Position numbers and translations under genes: made by a program. From Microbispora rosea (lineage in GTDB: Bacteria > Actinomycetota > Actinomycetes > Streptosporangiales > Streptosporangiaceae): a stretch of DNA of 64,000 nt. Location: the NCBI RefSeq assembly GCF_900156315.1, contig NZ_FTNI01000008.1, positions 186,001 to 250,000 on the forward strand, written 5' to 3'. A model generated the notes under the pieces. That model worked only from the letters and a program-made list of their open reading frames with translations, was not told where the DNA came from and ran no database searches. Below are positions 41,899 to 52,936 of the stretch, piece by piece. Every line of letters begins with the position of its first letter. Within the stretch, counting starts at the first letter, position 1.

Positions 41899-42328
41899 CG
41901 GCCGCCGCCGGTCGGGCCCTGCTGTTGCGGTGCTCGCTCCTGACCGCGGCGCTGGGCGGGGCGCTGCATGGGGGGAGCTCGATGGGGTGCTGGGTGGGGC
42001 GGCTCTCGAAGGCGGGTGCCGCGCAGGAGGCGCTGGCCGGCGCCTCCCCGCAGCTGGGTGGGGCGGCTCTCGAAGGCGGGGTGTCCGGCGGTGGGCGTGG
42101 TGGTGTGGCGGCGTGCTGATCCGGCAAGGGTCAACTGAAGGGGCGGATCCGGGTAGACTGTTCGACGGCCTGCTAGGCGGGCCGAATTCGCACGCCCACT
42201 CACGAGCCGCCTTCTCGGTCCGGACCACGTCCGGCGAAAGCGGCCCGGGGCGTCAGGGCGCGGGCAAGACGCCCGCGTGACCAACCGAGACCGTGCCCGA
42301 GGGCACACGACCATGGAGGACCATCACC
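41899..42328 (+). other. rpsB leader and upstream gap with a 27-nt direct repeat
   Basis: No gene. A 27-nt segment beginning CTGGGTGGGGCGGCTCTCG occurs at 41990-42016 and 42054-42080. A promoter-like TAGACT lies at 42154-42159. In the leader CGCGGGC-n5-GCCCGCG (42259-42277) forms a hairpin 52 nt before rpsB; ribosomal-protein leaders often bind their own product, but no specific match is claimed. Confidence 0.5.
41990..42080. repeat. 27-nt direct repeat, two copies
   Basis: Copies at 41990-42016 and 42054-42080 are identical and 37 nt apart, in the gap before rpsB. They may be the trace of a local duplication. Confidence 0.8.
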
Positions 42329-43237
42329 ATGGCCCCTGTCGTAACCATGCGGCAGCTGCTGGAGAGCGGCGTCCACTTCGGCCACCAGACGCGCCGGTGG
42401 AACCCGAAGATGAAGCGCTTCATCTTCACCGAGCGCAACGGCATCTACATCATCGACCTGCAGAAGTCGCTGTCGTTCATCGACCGTGCCTACGACTTCG
42501 TGAAGGAGACCGTCGCGCACGGCGGCACCATCATGTTCATCGGCACGAAGAAGCAGGCGCAGGAGTCGATCGTCGAGCAGGCGTCGCGCGTCGGCATGCC
42601 GTACGTGAACCAGCGCTGGCTGGGCGGCATGCTCACCAACTTCTCCACCGTGCACAAGAGGCTCCAGCGGCTGAAGGAGCTCGAGGAGCTCGACTTCGAC
42701 AACGTGGCCGGCTCCGGGCTCACCAAGAAGGAGCTCCTGATGCGCCGCCGCGAGAAGGAGAAGCTGGAGCGCACCCTCGGCGGTATCCGTGACATGGCCC
42801 GCGTCCCGAGCGCGGTCTGGGTCGTGGACACCAAGAAGGAGCACATCGCGATCAACGAGGCCAAGAAGCTCGGCATCCCGGTCGTCGCGATCCTGGACAC
42901 CAACTGCGACCCGGACGAGGTCGACTACCCGATCCCGGGCAACGACGACGCCATCCGCGCCGTCAGCCTCCTCACTCGCGTGATCGCCGACGCCGTCGCC
43001 GACGGTCTCATGACCCGTGCGGGCGCCGGCCGCGGTGACGAGAAGCCCGCGGGCGTCGCCGCCGCCGAGCCGCTGGCCGAGTGGGAGCGTGAGCTCCTCG
43101 AGGGCGGCGAGGCCGCTCCGGCTGCCGAGGCTGCCCCGGCCGCCGAGACCGCCGAGGCTCCGGCTGCCGAGACCGCCGAGGCTCCGGCCGCCGAGGCCGC
43201 CGAGGCTCCGGCCGCCGAGCAGGGCGAGCAGGCCTGA
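42329..43237 (+). CDS. rpsB: 30S ribosomal protein S2
   Basis: Small-subunit protein needed for S1 binding. [40 protein letters not shown] and [12 protein letters not shown] are invariant S2 text. 302 residues, longer than E. coli S2 because of an Ala/Glu/Pro repeat tail (TAEAPAAE units), common in actinomycetes. ATG at 42329 follows GGAGGA; the frame is open 12 codons upstream but without homology. Confidence 0.97.
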   Translation: MAPVVTMRQLLESGVHFGHQTRRWNPKMKRFIFTERNGIYIIDLQKSLSFIDRAYDFVKETVAHGGTIMFIGTKKQAQESIVEQASRVGMPYVNQRWLGGMLTNFSTVHKRLQRLKELEELDFDNVAGSGLTKKELLMRRREKEKLERTLGGIRDMARVPSAVWVVDTKKEHIAINEAKKLGIPVVAILDTNCDPDEVDYPIPGNDDAIRAVSLLTRVIADAVADGLMTRAGAGRGDEKPAGVAAAEPLAEWERELLEGGEAAPAAEAAPAAETAEAPAAETAEAPAAEAAEAPAAEQGEQA

Positions 43238-43249
43238 CGAACGACCACG

Positions 43250-43297
43250 GATTCCCGCCGGGCGCGGCGCCTCATGCCGGCCGCGACGGCGGGAATC
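43250..43297 (+). terminator. Hairpin between rpsB and tsf
   Basis: GATTCCCGCCG pairs perfectly with CGGCGGGAATC (11 bp) around a structured 26-nt loop, 13 nt after the rpsB stop. It may partly terminate, setting the S2 to EF-Ts ratio. Confidence 0.6.
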
Positions 43298-43430
43298 TCC
43301 CAGGCAGCGACCTGGTTCCGGTGCGGTAGGGCGACGCCCGCCGCGCTGAGGGCTTCACCGGGTGGGCACTCGGCACGGGTGCCCACCCCCCAGACGATTC
43401 GCATCCGGGTCCCGAAGAGGAAATTGGACA

Positions 43431-45087
<1,657 letters not shown>

Positions 45088-45096
45088 GGAGCCGCA

Positions 45097-45654
45097 GTGA
45101 TCGACGAAACCCTCCTCGAGGCCGAGGAGAAGATGGACAAGGCGGTGACGGTCGCCAAGGACGACTTCGCGAGCATCCGCACCGGCCGTGTGACGCCCTC
45201 GATGTTCAACAAGATCAGCGTTGACTACTACGGATCGCAGACGCCGATCCAGCAGCTCGCGTCGTTCCACGTCCCCGAGGCGCGCATGGTGCTCGTGCAG
45301 CCGTACGACAAGGGCTCGCTGAGCGCGGTCGAGAGGGCCATCCGCGACAGCGACCTTGGCGTCAACCCGAGCAACGACGGCATCGTGATCCGCGTGGTGT
45401 TCCCCGAGCTGTCGGAGGAGCGCCGCAAGGAGTACATCAAGGTCGCCCGCAACAAGGCGGAGCACGGCCGTGTGTCCGTGCGGAACATCCGCCGGCACGC
45501 CAAGGAGATCCTCGACAAGCTCGTCAAGGACGGCGAGGCCGGCGAGGACGAGGTCCATCGTGCGGTCAAGGAGCTCGACGACCTCACCCAGAAGCACGTC
45601 GCGAAGATCGACGAGCTGCTGAAGCACAAGGAAGCCGAGCTGCTCGAGGTCTGA
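45097..45654 (+). CDS. frr: Ribosome recycling factor
   Basis: Splits the post-termination ribosome with EF-G. All 185 residues match RRF ([65 protein letters not shown]). GTG start 9 nt after the pyrH stop. Confidence 0.97.
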   Translation: MIDETLLEAEEKMDKAVTVAKDDFASIRTGRVTPSMFNKISVDYYGSQTPIQQLASFHVPEARMVLVQPYDKGSLSAVERAIRDSDLGVNPSNDGIVIRVVFPELSEERRKEYIKVARNKAEHGRVSVRNIRRHAKEILDKLVKDGEAGEDEVHRAVKELDDLTQKHVAKIDELLKHKEAELLEV

Positions 45655-45690
45655 CGTCGCGGCCCGGAAAGCGGGCCGTACGGCACGACC

Positions 45691-45737
45691 GTGATCCTTG
45701 CGCCGCACCCGCGAGAGCGGGACGGCGCAAGGATCAC
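45691..45737. terminator. Long perfect hairpin between frr and cdsA
   Basis: GTGATCCTTGCGCCG and CGGCGCAAGGATCAC are perfect 15-bp arms; inside them CCCGC-GAGA-GCGGG adds five pairs with a GNRA-type loop. A smaller hairpin CGGCCCG/CGGGCCG precedes it at about 45660-45678. It lies 36 nt after frr and 23 nt before cdsA. No T-run follows. Confidence 0.65.
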
Positions 45738-45760
45738 ACGCATATAGAGAGTGGGACGCT

Positions 45761-46660
45761 GTGGACGGAACTGCTGCCGCCGGCGACCGGAACCCGGCGG
45801 GCACCGGCGCCCCTGGCGGCGCGTCCGGCGATGCCGTCAAGAAGCCCTCGGGCCGCACGGGCCGCAACCTCCCCGCCGCGGTGGGGGTCGGCGTCGCGCT
45901 CGGCGCGGTGGTCATCGGCTCGCTCTACTTTGTCAAGGTCGCGTTCCTCGTCGTGGTCCTGGTGGCCGTCGGCGTCGGCATCCACGAGATCGTCAAGGCG
46001 TTCGACGGGTTCGGCATCCGGGTGCCCCTGCCGCCTCTGCTGGCCGGAATGGCGGCCATGGTGCTCGGGCCGTTCTGGGGCGGCACGACGTTCCTGGTCG
46101 GCGCGTTCGGCGTGACCGTGATGGTGCTGCTGGCCTGGCGCATGTTCCAGGGCGCGGAAGGCTTCGTCAGGGACGCGACCGCCGCGGTGTTCGTCGCGGT
46201 CTACCCGGCGCTGCTGGCGGGGTTCGTGCCGTTGCTGCTGGCCCCCGAGGACGGGCCGGATCGTGTGATCGTCTTCGTCGCGGTCACCGTCTGCAGCGAC
46301 ATCGGCGGGTACTTCGCCGGGATCTTCTTCGGCAAGCACCGGATGTCGCCGCTCATCAGCCCGAAGAAGACCTGGGAGGGTTTCGCCGGGTCCACCCTCG
46401 CCTGCGTCGTGGGCGGCGCGTTACTGGTCCACTTCCTGCTGAAGGGCGAGTACTGGGAGGGCGCCGTCGTCGGCCTGGCCGGAGTCGTGTGCGCGACGCT
46501 CGGCGACCTGGTCGAGTCGGTGATCAAACGCGACATCGGCGTCAAGGACATGGGCACGCTGCTGCCAGGGCACGGCGGGGCCATGGACCGCCTCGACTCG
46601 CTGCTGTTCACGCTCGTCCCCGTGTGGCTGCTGCTCACGCTGCTGGTCCCGGTCGCCTGA
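45761..46660 (+). CDS. cdsA: Phosphatidate cytidylyltransferase CdsA
   Basis: Integral membrane enzyme making CDP-diacylglycerol. 299 residues, about eight membrane segments, and the C-terminal signature VIKRDIGVKDMGTLLPGHGG with AMDRLDS. A Gly/Ala-rich cytoplasmic head of about 45 residues comes first. GTG at 45761 follows GAGAGTGGGA; the frame extends upstream into the hairpin and is not coding there. Confidence 0.95.
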   Translation: MDGTAAAGDRNPAGTGAPGGASGDAVKKPSGRTGRNLPAAVGVGVALGAVVIGSLYFVKVAFLVVVLVAVGVGIHEIVKAFDGFGIRVPLPPLLAGMAAMVLGPFWGGTTFLVGAFGVTVMVLLAWRMFQGAEGFVRDATAAVFVAVYPALLAGFVPLLLAPEDGPDRVIVFVAVTVCSDIGGYFAGIFFGKHRMSPLISPKKTWEGFAGSTLACVVGGALLVHFLLKGEYWEGAVVGLAGVVCATLGDLVESVIKRDIGVKDMGTLLPGHGGAMDRLDSLLFTLVPVWLLLTLLVPVA

Positions 46661-46702
46661 CCGCCGCCCGGCCCGCGTTCCCGGCCCAGCGCGCGGAACG
46701 CG

Positions 46703-47737
46703 TCAGATCCGGCTGGTCATCGCCAACCGCTCGCTGATCGCCCGATGGCCGTGATCGGCCACGAGCCGGAGTTCCGACTCGGTGAGCGGAAGCAGCCACA
46801 GCCACCGTACGGCGTCGCCGCCGAAGGTGAATCCCGACATGTCCGGTAGCCCGGGCGGGTCCATCAGCATGAGCACGCCCTGGTGCCCGCCGTCCAGGGG
46901 AAACGTGACCGGGTTCTGGAACCAGCGGGCCGTGTGCCCGTGCCCCAGCCAGGTGACCGACCGCCACGGATACTGCCCCAGCCAGGCGAACAGCCGTGCG
47001 GCGGTCCTCGGATCCTGCCTGGTCGCCAGCGCGAGTTCCACCCGGCACGCCGTGTCGTACATCTCCGCGGCGGGCATCCGCTGGCAGCTCATGCCGACCG
47101 TGGACAGCACGGTGTAGTCCCGGGTGAACGTGGGCGGGCGCTCGCTGACGCCCACCAGCGGGAACCGGTCGCCGGAGACGTCCCAGTAACGGCCGGGCGG
47201 CCCGAGCCTGCTGTCCAGATGCCCGAGCACGAACTGCTGGTAGGTGGCCCAGCTGCCGTCCGCCTGCCGCCACTGCCAGTACGCACGGGCCTTGGCAACC
47301 CGGGGGGACAGGCCCTCCAGCGCCTCGCCGAGCGGCCAGGCATAGGGCGACTCCCCGACGGCGTCCCGCGCGTATCCGGGCATGCCCCGCTCCAGGTCGG
47401 CCCACGCCGGAATGACCGCCAGAAGCGCGTCGTTCTCGTACAGGGCGACGCCGTCGCCCTCCTCGAACCACAGCACCGACAGCGACTCCGCGTGCAGGGG
47501 CGGCCGGCCGGAGGGGTGCGCGGTGTGCGCCTCGGGCATCACCGGCGGCAGCCCGGCGGCCGCCCGGCCCGCATCGGCCTCGGCGGGTGCGGGGACGTGG
47601 TTGGCCAGCCAGACCGCTCCGTGGACGATCCCCTTCGCGTCACGAAGGTAAGCTACGGAGGAGGTCCGGTCGGCTTCGATCGTCAGTGTGCGGCTCCCGT
47701 AGGGGTTGGTGCTGGTGAGCACGACAGTGGTGTCCAC
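46703..47737 (-). CDS. Suppressor-of-fused (SUFU)-like domain protein
   Basis: 344 residues. The C-terminal 190 (TYTVLSTVGMSC-like text, ELALATRQDPRTAARLFAWL, LFAWLGQYPWRSVTWLGHGH, FPLDGGHQGVLMLMDPPGLP, LLPLTESELRLVADHG) follow the bacterial SUFU-domain pattern; in bacteria this fold is often an immunity or binding domain. The N-terminal half (LWFEEGDGVALYENDALLAV) is a separate conserved domain. Not a toxin immunity gene by context: it stands alone between cdsA and rlmN. GTG at 47737 follows GAGGTGAG. Confidence 0.65.
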   Translation of the reverse strand: MDTTVVLTSTNPYGSRTLTIEADRTSSVAYLRDAKGIVHGAVWLANHVPAPAEADAGRAAAGLPPVMPEAHTAHPSGRPPLHAESLSVLWFEEGDGVALYENDALLAVIPAWADLERGMPGYARDAVGESPYAWPLGEALEGLSPRVAKARAYWQWRQADGSWATYQQFVLGHLDSRLGPPGRYWDVSGDRFPLVGVSERPPTFTRDYTVLSTVGMSCQRMPAAEMYDTACRVELALATRQDPRTAARLFAWLGQYPWRSVTWLGHGHTARWFQNPVTFPLDGGHQGVLMLMDPPGLPDMSGFTFGGDAVRWLWLLPLTESELRLVADHGHRAISERLAMTSRI

Positions 47738-47841
47738 ACCTCACCTCTCGTACGCCTCCGGGATTCGACCGCCAGACAGAATGTAAAGCCGCGCGCGCCG
47801 GTCGTTAAGACCACTGCCGCGGATGATGGAAAGGGTTTTGC

Positions 47842-48954
47842 GTGAGCGAGCAGCCGAAGACCGGGCAGCTGACCTTCGTGGCGCCCCGCAGGGCCAAGCC
47901 GCAGCGCCACCTCGCCGACCTGACCATGGCCGAACGCAGGGCGGCGGTGGCGGAGCTGGGGGAGAAGCCGTTCCGCGCCGACCAGCTCTCCCGCCACTAC
48001 TTCACCCGGCTGACCGGCTCTCCCGAGCAGATGACCGACCTGCCGGGCGCGCTGCGCGAGCGGCTGGTCGAGCAGCTCATGCCTCCGCTGCTGACCTCCG
48101 TACGCGAGATCACCTGTGACGGCGGCACGACGCGCAAGACGCTGTGGAAGCTGTTCGACGGCTCGCTGGTCGAGTCGGTCCTGATGCGTTACCCCGACCG
48201 CGTCACCATGTGCGTCTCCTCCCAGGCCGGATGTGGCATGAACTGCCCGTTCTGTGCGACGGGCCAGGCCGGGCTCACCCGCAACATGTCCACCGCCGAG
48301 ATCGTCGAGCAGGTCGTCGCGGGCGCGCGGGCGCTGGCGCGCGGCGAGGTCCCCGGCGGGCCCGGGCGGGTGACCAACGTGGTCTTCATGGGCATGGGCG
48401 AGCCGATGGCCAACTACAAGGCCGTCATCGGCGCCGTCCGCCGCCTGGTCGACCCCGCGCCGGAGGGTCTGGGGATCTCGGCGCGTGGGATCACGGTCTC
48501 GACGGTCGGCCTGGTGCCGGCGATCGGCAAGCTCGCCGACGAGGGCCTGCCGGTGACGCTCGCGGTCTCCCTGCACGCCCCGGACGACGAGCTCAGGGAC
48601 ACGCTCGTGCCGATCAACACCCGGTGGAAGGTCTCCGAGGTGCTCGACGCGGCCTGGAGCTACGCGGCCAAGACCAAGCGCCGCGTGTCCATCGAGTACG
48701 CCCTGATCAAGGACATCAACGACCAGGAGTGGCGGGCCGACCTGCTCGGGCGCCTGCTCAAGAACAAGCTCGTGCACGTGAACCTGATCCCGCTCAACCC
48801 CACGCCCGGCTCGAAGTGGACCGCTTCGCGTCCCGAGGACGAGCGGGCGTTCGTACGCCGCCTGGAGTCGCACGGCGTCGCCGTCACCGTGCGGGACACC
48901 CGGGGGCGGGAGATCGACGGGGCGTGCGGGCAGCTCGCCGCGGCGCCCCAATAA
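47842..48954 (+). CDS. rlmN: 23S rRNA (adenine2503-C2)/tRNA methyltransferase RlmN
   Basis: Radical-SAM methylase of A2503 in 23S rRNA and A37 in some tRNAs. The cluster motif is CGMNCPFC (about residues 130-137), [14 protein letters not shown] is the SAM region, and the C-terminal methyl-carrying Cys is in GACGQL. 370 residues, full length. GTG at 47842; divergent from the SUFU-like gene. A short direct repeat (CCGGCCTTCC, twice) follows the stop. Confidence 0.96.
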   Translation: MSEQPKTGQLTFVAPRRAKPQRHLADLTMAERRAAVAELGEKPFRADQLSRHYFTRLTGSPEQMTDLPGALRERLVEQLMPPLLTSVREITCDGGTTRKTLWKLFDGSLVESVLMRYPDRVTMCVSSQAGCGMNCPFCATGQAGLTRNMSTAEIVEQVVAGARALARGEVPGGPGRVTNVVFMGMGEPMANYKAVIGAVRRLVDPAPEGLGISARGITVSTVGLVPAIGKLADEGLPVTLAVSLHAPDDELRDTLVPINTRWKVSEVLDAAWSYAAKTKRRVSIEYALIKDINDQEWRADLLGRLLKNKLVHVNLIPLNPTPGSKWTASRPEDERAFVRRLESHGVAVTVRDTRGREIDGACGQLAAAPQ

Positions 48955-49030
48955 CCGGCCTTCCAACAGCCGGCCTTCCGATGACCGGCGCGCCGACGAT
49001 CGGCGCGTCGCCGACCGGTGCAGTGGTGCA

Positions 49031-49702
49031 CTAGGGCCGCGTGCGGCGCAGCCACGTGTAGGCCGCCAGGCCGATCGCGGGCCACAGCAGCGACTGCACG
49101 GTGATCAGGGGCAGCCCGGACAGCAGCACCCCGTGATGCGCGTCCCGCATCCAGCCCATCACCGGCACGGTGAGCCAGTGGGCGCCGGCCATGCTGAGCA
49201 CCAGCATCGACAGGTAGCCGAGGATCAGGGCGATCGTGGACACCGCCGGGGAGGGCAGGATGGGACGGCTCGTCAGCGCCCCGAGCGCGAGGCCCGCCGT
49301 CGCGGACAGCAGGTGCAGCCACACGCCGACCAGCAGCACGGTGAGGGTGGGGGAGGCGGCGAGGCGGAGGAGCAGCGCGGCCTCGGCGATCGCGGCCAGG
49401 ACGAGCAGCGACGCGAACGCCGCCAGGAGGCCGCTCAGCAGCTCCTTCGCCCCCAGCGCGGACAGGGCGACGCTGCGCTGCTCGTCGGGTTCGGTGTCGA
49501 GCAGGCCGCGCGCGGCCCAGGCGAGCACCGGCACGAGCATGGCCGCCGAGTCCGCGGTGGCCCCGATCTCCTGACCGGCGGGAATGGCACCGGCGTAGAG
49601 GACCGCCAGCAGCGCCAGCAACGCGATCAGCGGTTGCAGCGCCCGGTGTGAGGCGACGTACCCGGCCAGGCGGAACCTCGCCAGCGCGATCACTGGTGTC
49701 AT
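49031..49702 (-). CDS. ABC transporter permease subunit
   Basis: 223 residues with six likely membrane helices (LQPLIALLALLAVLYAGAIP, MLVPVLAWAARGLL, LLAAFASLLVLAAIAEAAL, LLVGVWLHLLSATAGLALGA, STIALILGYLSMLVLSMAG, LITVQSLLWPAIGLAAY). It resembles ABC-2-type exporter subunits. ATG at 49702 (MTPVIALARF) should overlap the ATPase stop in ATGA, but in the present sequence the upstream ATPase frame reads straight into it. Confidence 0.75.
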   Translation of the reverse strand: MTPVIALARFRLAGYVASHRALQPLIALLALLAVLYAGAIPAGQEIGATADSAAMLVPVLAWAARGLLDTEPDEQRSVALSALGAKELLSGLLAAFASLLVLAAIAEAALLLRLAASPTLTVLLVGVWLHLLSATAGLALGALTSRPILPSPAVSTIALILGYLSMLVLSMAGAHWLTVPVMGWMRDAHHGVLLSGLPLITVQSLLWPAIGLAAYTWLRRTRP

Positions 49703-50458
49703 TCGGCGGCCTCCCCGGCGAAGCGGGCCGTGGTGCGCCCCGTGATATTCACCGTGCAGCCCTCGGCGCGCAGGCGGTCGGCCAGGTCCGAGGGCCCTCG
49801 ACGCGGCCACCGTCACCTCCAGCACGGTCAGGGCCGCCTCGCCGGTCTCCTCGACCGGGTCGACTTCCCGCAGGGCCCGATCGCGGACCTCGCAGCGGCG
49901 CAGGCCCGGGAAGGAACGCAGATCACCCTGGTGGTCGCTCACCACGACGATGCCGCCGCGCGCGCTGATCTCCCCGATGATCCTGGGGAGTTCGGCCCGG
50001 GTGGCGGTGTCGAGACCGGCGAAGGGCTCGTCGAGCACGAGCAGCCCCGGCTCGGCGAGCAGCGCCTGCGCGAGACCCACCTTGTGGGCGCTGCCCTTGG
50101 ACAGGTCGGGCAGACGCTGCCCGAGCAGGTGGTCCATGCCGAGCCGCTCGCTCCATCGGCCGATCGACTCCGTGCCCACCCTCCGGACCGCCGCCATGTG
50201 CCGCAGGTAGGAGGCCACGGTGAACGGCTGGTCGGCGGGGAACCGCTCGGGGGCGTAGCCGACGACCCGGGGGCGGTCCTCGACGCTTCCGCGTACGGGC
50301 CGGAGCAGTCCGGCGACCAGTCGCAGGAGGGTCGACTTGCCGGTGCCGTTGGGCCCGGTGACCTCGATCACGTCTCCGGCGTTCAGGACCAGGCCGGCGT
50401 CGGACAGGATCCAGGGGTCGCGCCGTCCATATCGGAAGGAGAGGCTGGCGATCCGCAT
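49699..50458 (-). CDS. ABC transporter ATP-binding subunit, frameshifted near its 3' end
   Basis: Walker A GPNGTGKST at about residue 35, signature LSKGSAHKVGLAQALL and Walker B LLVLDEPFAGLD are all present in the first 180 residues. After VAASRAL the current frame gives a GC-rich nonsense string (GRPPARRGLHGEYHGAHHG) and runs on into the permease. In the +1 frame the same DNA reads DLADRLRAEGCTVNITGRTT then ARFAGEAAE and stops at TGA (49699-49701), overlapping the permease ATG exactly as expected. So one extra base, most simply in the GGGCCC run at about 49792-49797, has been added, by mutation or sequencing error. Confidence 0.75.
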
Positions 50459-50583
50459 AGTTTTCTGAGCCTATCGGGATGTTCCTCCCTGCGTACGAGC
50501 ATCGGGCGATCTTTGGGTCTCGCCTTTCTGTTGGGACTCCCGTCAAAATGGACGGGCGTCGGCAACGGGCAGGGAGGTGTGGT

Positions 50584-51363
50584 GTGAACCGCTTTCCCCA
50601 CGTCATGGCCGTGCGCCTGGGCTATGACCCCGGCCAGGTCGACGCCTTCGTGCGCAGGATCGAGCGGACGCTCGGGCTCGGCCCGCTCGACGGGCCGCCG
50701 GTGACCGCCGACGAGATCAGGAACGCCAGGTTCGCCGTCAAGCTCGGGGGTTACAACGAGACGGCGGTGGACTTCGCGCTCGACGCGTTCATCGTGGCGG
50801 TCGAGGCCAGGGGAGGCCAGGCCGCCGCGACGCCGGCGTCCGGCGCGGGGGAGGTCGCGAAACGGCCCGGGGCGAGTGGTTCCGGGTCCGCGGCGGATGC
50901 CGCGGGAGCGTCGGACGGTCTCGTGGCCACGAAGGACCCGGCGGGAGTGCCCGAGGCGAAGCGCTTCGATGACCGTGCGCCGGGCACGGGCCGGCCGGGG
51001 TCCGGCGGCGCCGCCGGCACGATCGCCCCGTCCGCACCTGCCCGTGCCACCTCCGCCCATGTCACCGCCGCCCGGGCCGCGCCGCCGCCGGGGTCCCCGA
51101 GCTGGCGGGAGGCACAGGCGGCGCGGGTGGAGCGGGTGGCCTTCCGCCCCGGGCGGCTCGGGATGGGCTACCGCGAGGAGGAGGTCGACGCGTTCCTCGA
51201 CCGGATGGTGGCGACGCTGCGCGGGACGGCGGCCGAGCCGCTCACGGCGGAGCAGGTCAGGAGGGCGACGTTCGCGACCGTCGTGTTCCGGCCCGGCTAC
51301 GCGATCGGCGAGGTGGACGGCTTCCTGGCCGAGATGGCGGGCGTGCTGGAGCGGTGTCCCTGA
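50584..51363 (+). CDS. DivIVA-domain protein with two DivIVA-like motifs
   Basis: 259 residues. Two copies of the short DivIVA lipid-binding-type motif: GYDPGQVDAFVRRIERTL near the start, and GYREEEVDAFLDRMVATL plus GYAIGEVDGFLAEMAGVL near the end, joined by a disordered Ala/Gly/Ser linker (about 80-185). This is the small actinomycete DivIVA-domain family rather than full-length Wag31/DivIVA; a peripheral membrane or division role is inferred. GTG at 50584 follows GGGAGG; the upstream frame is non-coding. Confidence 0.85.
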   Translation: MNRFPHVMAVRLGYDPGQVDAFVRRIERTLGLGPLDGPPVTADEIRNARFAVKLGGYNETAVDFALDAFIVAVEARGGQAAATPASGAGEVAKRPGASGSGSAADAAGASDGLVATKDPAGVPEAKRFDDRAPGTGRPGSGGAAGTIAPSAPARATSAHVTAARAAPPPGSPSWREAQAARVERVAFRPGRLGMGYREEEVDAFLDRMVATLRGTAAEPLTAEQVRRATFATVVFRPGYAIGEVDGFLAEMAGVLERCP

Positions 51364-51384
51364 CCCACGCGCTCGCCCGGGAGG

Positions 51385-52842
51385 TCAAAGGCCGCCGAGC
51401 TGGGACGCCGCGCGGATGGCCAGCCACACCTCGGCGAAGTCGCCTGTCGCCGACAGGTCACGCCCGGTGAGCGCCCCGAAGCGGCGCAGCCGGTACGCCA
51501 GCGTGTTGGGGTGCACGTGCAGGGCCCGCGCGGCGTCGTCGACGCGGCGGTCCCGCTCCATCCAGGTCCGCACCGACGTGACCAGTTCGGATCCGTGCTC
51601 GGCGTCGTACCGCAGGACGTCGCCGAGCACGTGCTCGACGAGGGCGGCCAGCACGCCCACGTCGCCGGGTAGCCACCGGCCGGTGGTGTCCGCGCCGTAG
51701 GCGACCAGCGGCCGGCCCGACTCGGCGGCGCGGGAGGCCGCCCACAGCGCCTCGCGCTGGGCGACGCGCAGCGACGACCCGGGTGCGAGAGCGCGGCTGA
51801 CGCCGGCCGCGATCCCCGGCACCGCCTCCAGTTCCGCCGTGCCGGCGTCCGCCGCCGTCAGCACGTACAGGTCCCGATGGCGACGGAGCATGAGGTGCGG
51901 ATGCTCGCCGAGGGCCCGTACGACGGCGTCGTCGGCGGCGTCGCGCACCACGAGCAGCACGACGTCACGGTCGGCTGCGAGGCCAGCCAGGGCGAGCCTG
52001 CGCCGCGCGGTCTCCGGGTCGAGCACGTCCTGCAGCAGCTCGGCCAGCGTCTCCGCGCCCTGCCGCCGCAGCGTCTCGCGTTCGCTGCGCACCATGGCCA
52101 CCCGCAGGGCGGCGACGGTCGCGATGTGCTGGACGACGGCGAGCCCGGCGGGCCTGGCACCCTCCCGCTCGAAGGCGACCAGGAACCCGGCAGGGCCGCC
52201 GGGCGCGGGGACCGGGAGCGCGAATCCGCCGGGGATCGTCGGCGGGGCGTCCATCGAGGCGGGCAGGCGTACGCCCGGCGGGGGCGCCGCCACGCCGGGC
52301 AGCAGCGGGCGGCCCTGCGGCGTGGTCAGGTAGATCTCGTAGCCCGACAGCCGTTCGAGCCGCCGGAACAGTCCGGCCGTGTCCAGGCCCTCCGAGGCGA
52401 GCCAGCGCAGCGCGCCGAACACCTGCAGTTGTGCCCCGAGCCGCTGCCGGGCGTCCGCCTGGACCGCGGCCGCGACCTCCTGCGCGATCGCGATGAACGG
52501 CACGGCCAGCGGCACCTCCAGCACGGGGAATCCGCGGTCTTCGGCGGCGTCGAGGAAGGCCCGGCGCAGCGGGGGGACGTGCAGGCCCGCGCTGAGCGCG
52601 AGCGCGGCCACCCCGGCGTCGTCGAGCCGCTCCAGGTACGCGCGCTGGGCGGCGGCGGCGCGCGGGACCCCGATGCCGGTCGTCATGATGACCTCGGCCC
52701 CGAGCAGCCAGGGCGTGGGGTCCTCCAGCTCGCTGACGTGGGCCCAGGACACCGACCTGCCGAGCCCGCGTTCGCCCGCCAGCACTTGCAACTGCAGCGC
52801 GGGGGAGCGCAGCAGGTCCTCGACCGTGTTGTGGCCGTCCAC
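51385..52842 (-). CDS. PucR family transcriptional regulator
   Basis: 485 residues. N-terminal purine-catabolism (PucR) domain (VEDLLRSPALQLQVLAGERG, VSWAHVSELEDPTPWLLGAE, MTTGIG), a central GGDEF-like/CdaR middle region, and a C-terminal PucR helix-turn-helix (DDAARALHVHPNTLAYRLRR, FGALTGRDLS). Such activators respond to purine-breakdown or nitrogen metabolites. Divergent from the permease operon 94 nt away, which it very likely controls. Confidence 0.9.
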   Translation of the reverse strand: MDGHNTVEDLLRSPALQLQVLAGERGLGRSVSWAHVSELEDPTPWLLGAEVIMTTGIGVPRAAAAQRAYLERLDDAGVAALALSAGLHVPPLRRAFLDAAEDRGFPVLEVPLAVPFIAIAQEVAAAVQADARQRLGAQLQVFGALRWLASEGLDTAGLFRRLERLSGYEIYLTTPQGRPLLPGVAAPPPGVRLPASMDAPPTIPGGFALPVPAPGGPAGFLVAFEREGARPAGLAVVQHIATVAALRVAMVRSERETLRRQGAETLAELLQDVLDPETARRRLALAGLAADRDVVLLVVRDAADDAVVRALGEHPHLMLRRHRDLYVLTAADAGTAELEAVPGIAAGVSRALAPGSSLRVAQREALWAASRAAESGRPLVAYGADTTGRWLPGDVGVLAALVEHVLGDVLRYDAEHGSELVTSVRTWMERDRRVDDAARALHVHPNTLAYRLRRFGALTGRDLSATGDFAEVWLAIRAASQLGGL

Positions 52843-52936
52843 AACGCCTAGCCTATTTCCGGTGATTGACCCAATTGTTCTGATTTGGAGCCGTTAGGCA
52901 CACTCAAGCCGTCTCCCCCTTGACCTGGAGGAATGT

